Below are positions 13,934 to 15,920 of a stretch of DNA of 15,920 nt, in pieces; the first letter of the stretch is position 1, and each line of letters starts with the position of its first letter. The position numbers were made by a program, and so were the translations under genes. The stretch is from an uncultured Collinsella sp. (GTDB lineage: Bacteria > Actinomycetota > Coriobacteriia > Coriobacteriales > Coriobacteriaceae). The stretch is from the NCBI GenBank assembly GCA_902476475.1, contig CABSDO010000045.1, forward strand, positions 1-15,920, written 5' to 3'. Below the pieces are notes generated by a model. That model saw nothing but the letters and a program-made list of their open reading frames with translations. It searched no databases and had not been told where the DNA came from.

Positions 13934-15559
13934 ATGGACGTCCGTACGGACGGTGATATTGCCGATAGCTTTTGGTGGCGGCGCACAACGCTGACGCGCC
14001 GCACTCCTCTGTATGACGCCTGCGTGTCGGTGGGGCTGCTGGTCGCGGCGACGATTGTGGGCGCGCTGCTCGACCATCCGGGTCTCGCGCCGAGCATCAT
14101 GATTGTCTATGTGTTCGCCGTTCAGCTGTGCGCATTCTTTACCTGCAGTCGCCTGTATTGCTTGCTGAGCTCGGCTGCCGCCGTGGCGCTCTACAACTTC
14201 TTGTTTGTCGACCCGCGCTGCTCGCTGTCGTTTATCGACCGTGTCTATCCCGGCATGTTCTTCATCATGTTTGTGGTTTCGCTTGTGTCGAGCTCGATTG
14301 CGTTGGCCCTGCGCCGGGCCTTGGCGCAGGCTGCCGCCAGCGACCGTCGCACGCATATGGTGCTCGAGACCAACCGCATGCTGCAGCGGTGTGCCGATCA
14401 GCAGCAGATTGTGCATGCCATGGCAACGCAGCTGGCGCGTCTTTCGGGTTGTCCGGTCGTGTGGTACAGCGCCGACGCCGAGGGCGATGACCTGCTGCCG
14501 CGTGCGACATACACGGCCGTGGGCGATGCCGCGCCGGTGCACGAACTGGCGCCGCAGATGCCGCCGCGGCTCTCGGCGTCCGCCTATGTGGGAACGCCGC
14601 TCGATGCCACCTATGGTGGCTCGGCGTTTTACGGCATCTACCTGACGGTTCGCACGGGCGACGGCTTCGTCCGCTCGGGCGACCCCGCCTCGGTGGTGGG
14701 CGTGCTGGCTATCGTTGCCGAGCCCGACGTGCTGACGCACGAGGAGCGGACGCTTGCCGATGCCATCGTGAGCGAAGGTGAGCTGGCACTCGATCGCGCC
14801 CGCGCCATGGAGGCCCGTGAGGAGGCGGCGGTGCTTGCCAAAAATGAGCAGCTGCGCGCCAACCTGCTGCGCTCCATCTCGCACGACCTGCGCACACCGC
14901 TTACCAGTATTTCGGGTAATGCCGACGTGCTGCTCGACCAGGGCTCGACCGGCACCGCCGTGCTCGATGCCCAGACGCGCCGCGGCCTGCTTCTATCCAT
15001 TCGCTCGGATGCGCTGTGGCTCAACGCCACCGTCGAGAATCTGCTCGCCATCACCAAGCTCGAGGGTGGCGGTATGCGTCTGTCGACTACGCTCGAGCTC
15101 ATGGACGATATCGTCGAGGAGGCGCTGCGCCACGTGAACCCTGCCGTGCGCGAGCACGACCTTAAGGTGGTGGCGTGCGATGAGCCGGCGCTCGTCAACG
15201 TCGATGCGCGCCTGATGGTGCAGCTGGTGGTCAATCTGGTGAACAACGCCATCACCTATACGCCCGCGGGCTCGCATATCATGATTTCGATTAGCGTCGA
15301 CGATGGACGCGTGGCGTGCTCGGTGGCCGACGATGGTCCGGGCATCGCATCCGAGGACCGCGAGCGGATCTTTGAGTCGTTCTATACCGCCAACCATGGT
15401 CTGGCTGACAGCCACCGCAGCGTTGGCCTGGGTCTTTCGCTCTGCCGTTCCATTGCGTTGGCGCATGGCGGTAGCATAGAGGTTGCCGCGGCGGACCCGC
15501 ACGGTTCGGTCTTTACGATTGAACTTCCCGCCGCCGACGTTTCGTTTGATAAGGAGTAG
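13934..15559 (+). CDS. KdpD-like sensor histidine kinase lacking the N-terminal KdpD domains
   Basis: A 541-residue membrane kinase. Four membrane spans (about 27-46, 53-70, 72-92, 104-126) form a DUF4118-type KdpD module; LYNFLFVDPR in the third span is typical. A GAF-like region (about 150-290) follows, then a dimerisation domain with phospho-acceptor His317 in SISHDLRTPL. The ATPase domain has Asn438 in the N-box NLVNNAITYTP, Asp466 in VADDGPGI and a GLGLSLC G2 box. All catalytic elements are intact. Full KdpD is near 900 residues and starts with a KdpD/universal-stress region with a Walker A; this protein has none of it. It probably phosphorylates the regulator starting four bases after its stop. 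The signal may be K+ or turgor by family analogy. GAGGGG lies ten bases before the ATG. Confidence 0.9.
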   Translation: MDVRTDGDIADSFWWRRTTLTRRTPLYDACVSVGLLVAATIVGALLDHPGLAPSIMIVYVFAVQLCAFFTCSRLYCLLSSAAAVALYNFLFVDPRCSLSFIDRVYPGMFFIMFVVSLVSSSIALALRRALAQAAASDRRTHMVLETNRMLQRCADQQQIVHAMATQLARLSGCPVVWYSADAEGDDLLPRATYTAVGDAAPVHELAPQMPPRLSASAYVGTPLDATYGGSAFYGIYLTVRTGDGFVRSGDPASVVGVLAIVAEPDVLTHEERTLADAIVSEGELALDRARAMEAREEAAVLAKNEQLRANLLRSISHDLRTPLTSISGNADVLLDQGSTGTAVLDAQTRRGLLLSIRSDALWLNATVENLLAITKLEGGGMRLSTTLELMDDIVEEALRHVNPAVREHDLKVVACDEPALVNVDARLMVQLVVNLVNNAITYTPAGSHIMISISVDDGRVACSVADDGPGIASEDRERIFESFYTANHGLADSHRSVGLGLSLCRSIALAHGGSIEVAAADPHGSVFTIELPAADVSFDKE

Positions 15560-15563
15560 CGCT

Positions 15564-15920
15564 GTGCCGAACTCTGCCGTAAAACCGCTCATCTTGGTCG
15601 TTGAGGACGACCCCGCCGTTCGCAATCTTATTGTTGCCGCGCTCGAGGCGCACGGCTTGCGCCATATGGCTGTGGAGACCGCCCATGCCGCCATCGCCGC
15701 CGCCTCATCGCAGGCGCCGAGCATTGTGCTGCTCGATCTGGGCCTGCCCGATATGGACGGCGTCAAGGTGGTGGAGTCGGTGCGCGCATGGTCGGGCATG
15801 CCGATTATCGTGGTCTCGGCGCGCAGCGAGGATGCGGACAAAATCCGCGCGCTCGATGCCGGTGCCGACGACTATCTGACCAAGCCGTTTTCGGTCGAGG
15901 AACTGCTCGCGCGCATTCGC
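15564..15920 (+). CDS. KdpE-like response regulator, N-terminal part
   Basis: The first 119 residues form a complete receiver domain. The acidic pocket is Glu14-Asp15-Asp16, the phospho-acceptor is Asp58 in LLDLGLPDMDG, Ser85 occupies the switch position, and Lys107 is in YLTKPF. The reading frame is still open at the window edge, so an OmpR/PhoB-type winged-helix domain expected for KdpE (about 230 residues in total) would lie outside. The start is GTG 15564, with AAGGAG seven bases upstream that overlaps the end of the kinase gene. The four-base gap indicates an operon with coupled translation. Targets may include kup or a kdp operon beyond the window; neither can be shown here. Confidence 0.92.
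   Translation, partial: MPNSAVKPLILVVEDDPAVRNLIVAALEAHGLRHMAVETAHAAIAAASSQAPSIVLLDLGLPDMDGVKVVESVRAWSGMPIIVVSARSEDADKIRALDAGADDYLTKPFSVEELLARIR

Noticed and set aside
12124..14100. A 658-codon minus-strand frame opposite kup
   Set aside because: Antisense shadow of kup, rich in His, Arg and Gln. It crosses the small gene and the terminator hairpin and has no domain signature.

Overview
The window is high-GC DNA from what looks like a Gram-positive gut actinobacterium of class Coriobacteriia, most probably Collinsella. This is inferred from base composition, LAXTG-type wall anchoring, Coriobacteriia-like protein sequences and the style of the intergenic palindromes; no database search was possible.

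Layout. Positions 1-79 are the 3' part of the SRP RNA gene, whose 5' end lies outside the window. A long inverted repeat (93-187) follows. Next come two tandem minus-strand paralogues (416-1447 and 1747-2814). They encode secreted coiled-coil proteins ending in an LANTG sorting signal. Each copy has its own promoter and an almost identical terminator, so a unit of about 1.33 kb was duplicated. From 3030 to 6740 two abutting genes encode an asymmetric heterodimeric ABC exporter: the ATP-site defects of one half complement those of the other. A lone flavodoxin-like gene (6868-7419) ends at a textbook terminator. The gap from 7490 to 7980 holds almost only palindromes: a nested cluster built from a GGGA...TTTCC motif, a minus-strand terminator and a 129-bp hairpin element.

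A large LTA-synthase-like membrane sulfatase (7981-10281, minus) is divergent from a nitroreductase (10496-11371). A 35-bp REP-like palindrome separates the nitroreductase from a Kup potassium transporter (11530-13557). A 64-residue single-span protein follows Kup. Then comes a terminator hairpin with a duplicated left arm, 20 bp before a KdpD-like sensor kinase (13934-15559). The kinase lacks KdpD's usual N-terminal cytoplasmic domains. Its KdpE-like response regulator (from 15564) runs off the window.

Themes. Cell-envelope functions dominate: wall-anchored proteins, a phosphoglycerol transferase, an exporter, K+ uptake and a K+-type two-component system. No transposase, CRISPR array, phage gene or tRNA was seen. 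The least explained parts are the palindromic elements between genes, the duplicated surface-protein unit with conserved ends and divergent core, and the terminator-like hairpin that leaves no room for a promoter before the kinase. Three starts were moved inward to codons with good ribosome binding sites: the first ABC gene to 3030, the LTA-synthase-like gene to 10281 and kup to 11530.
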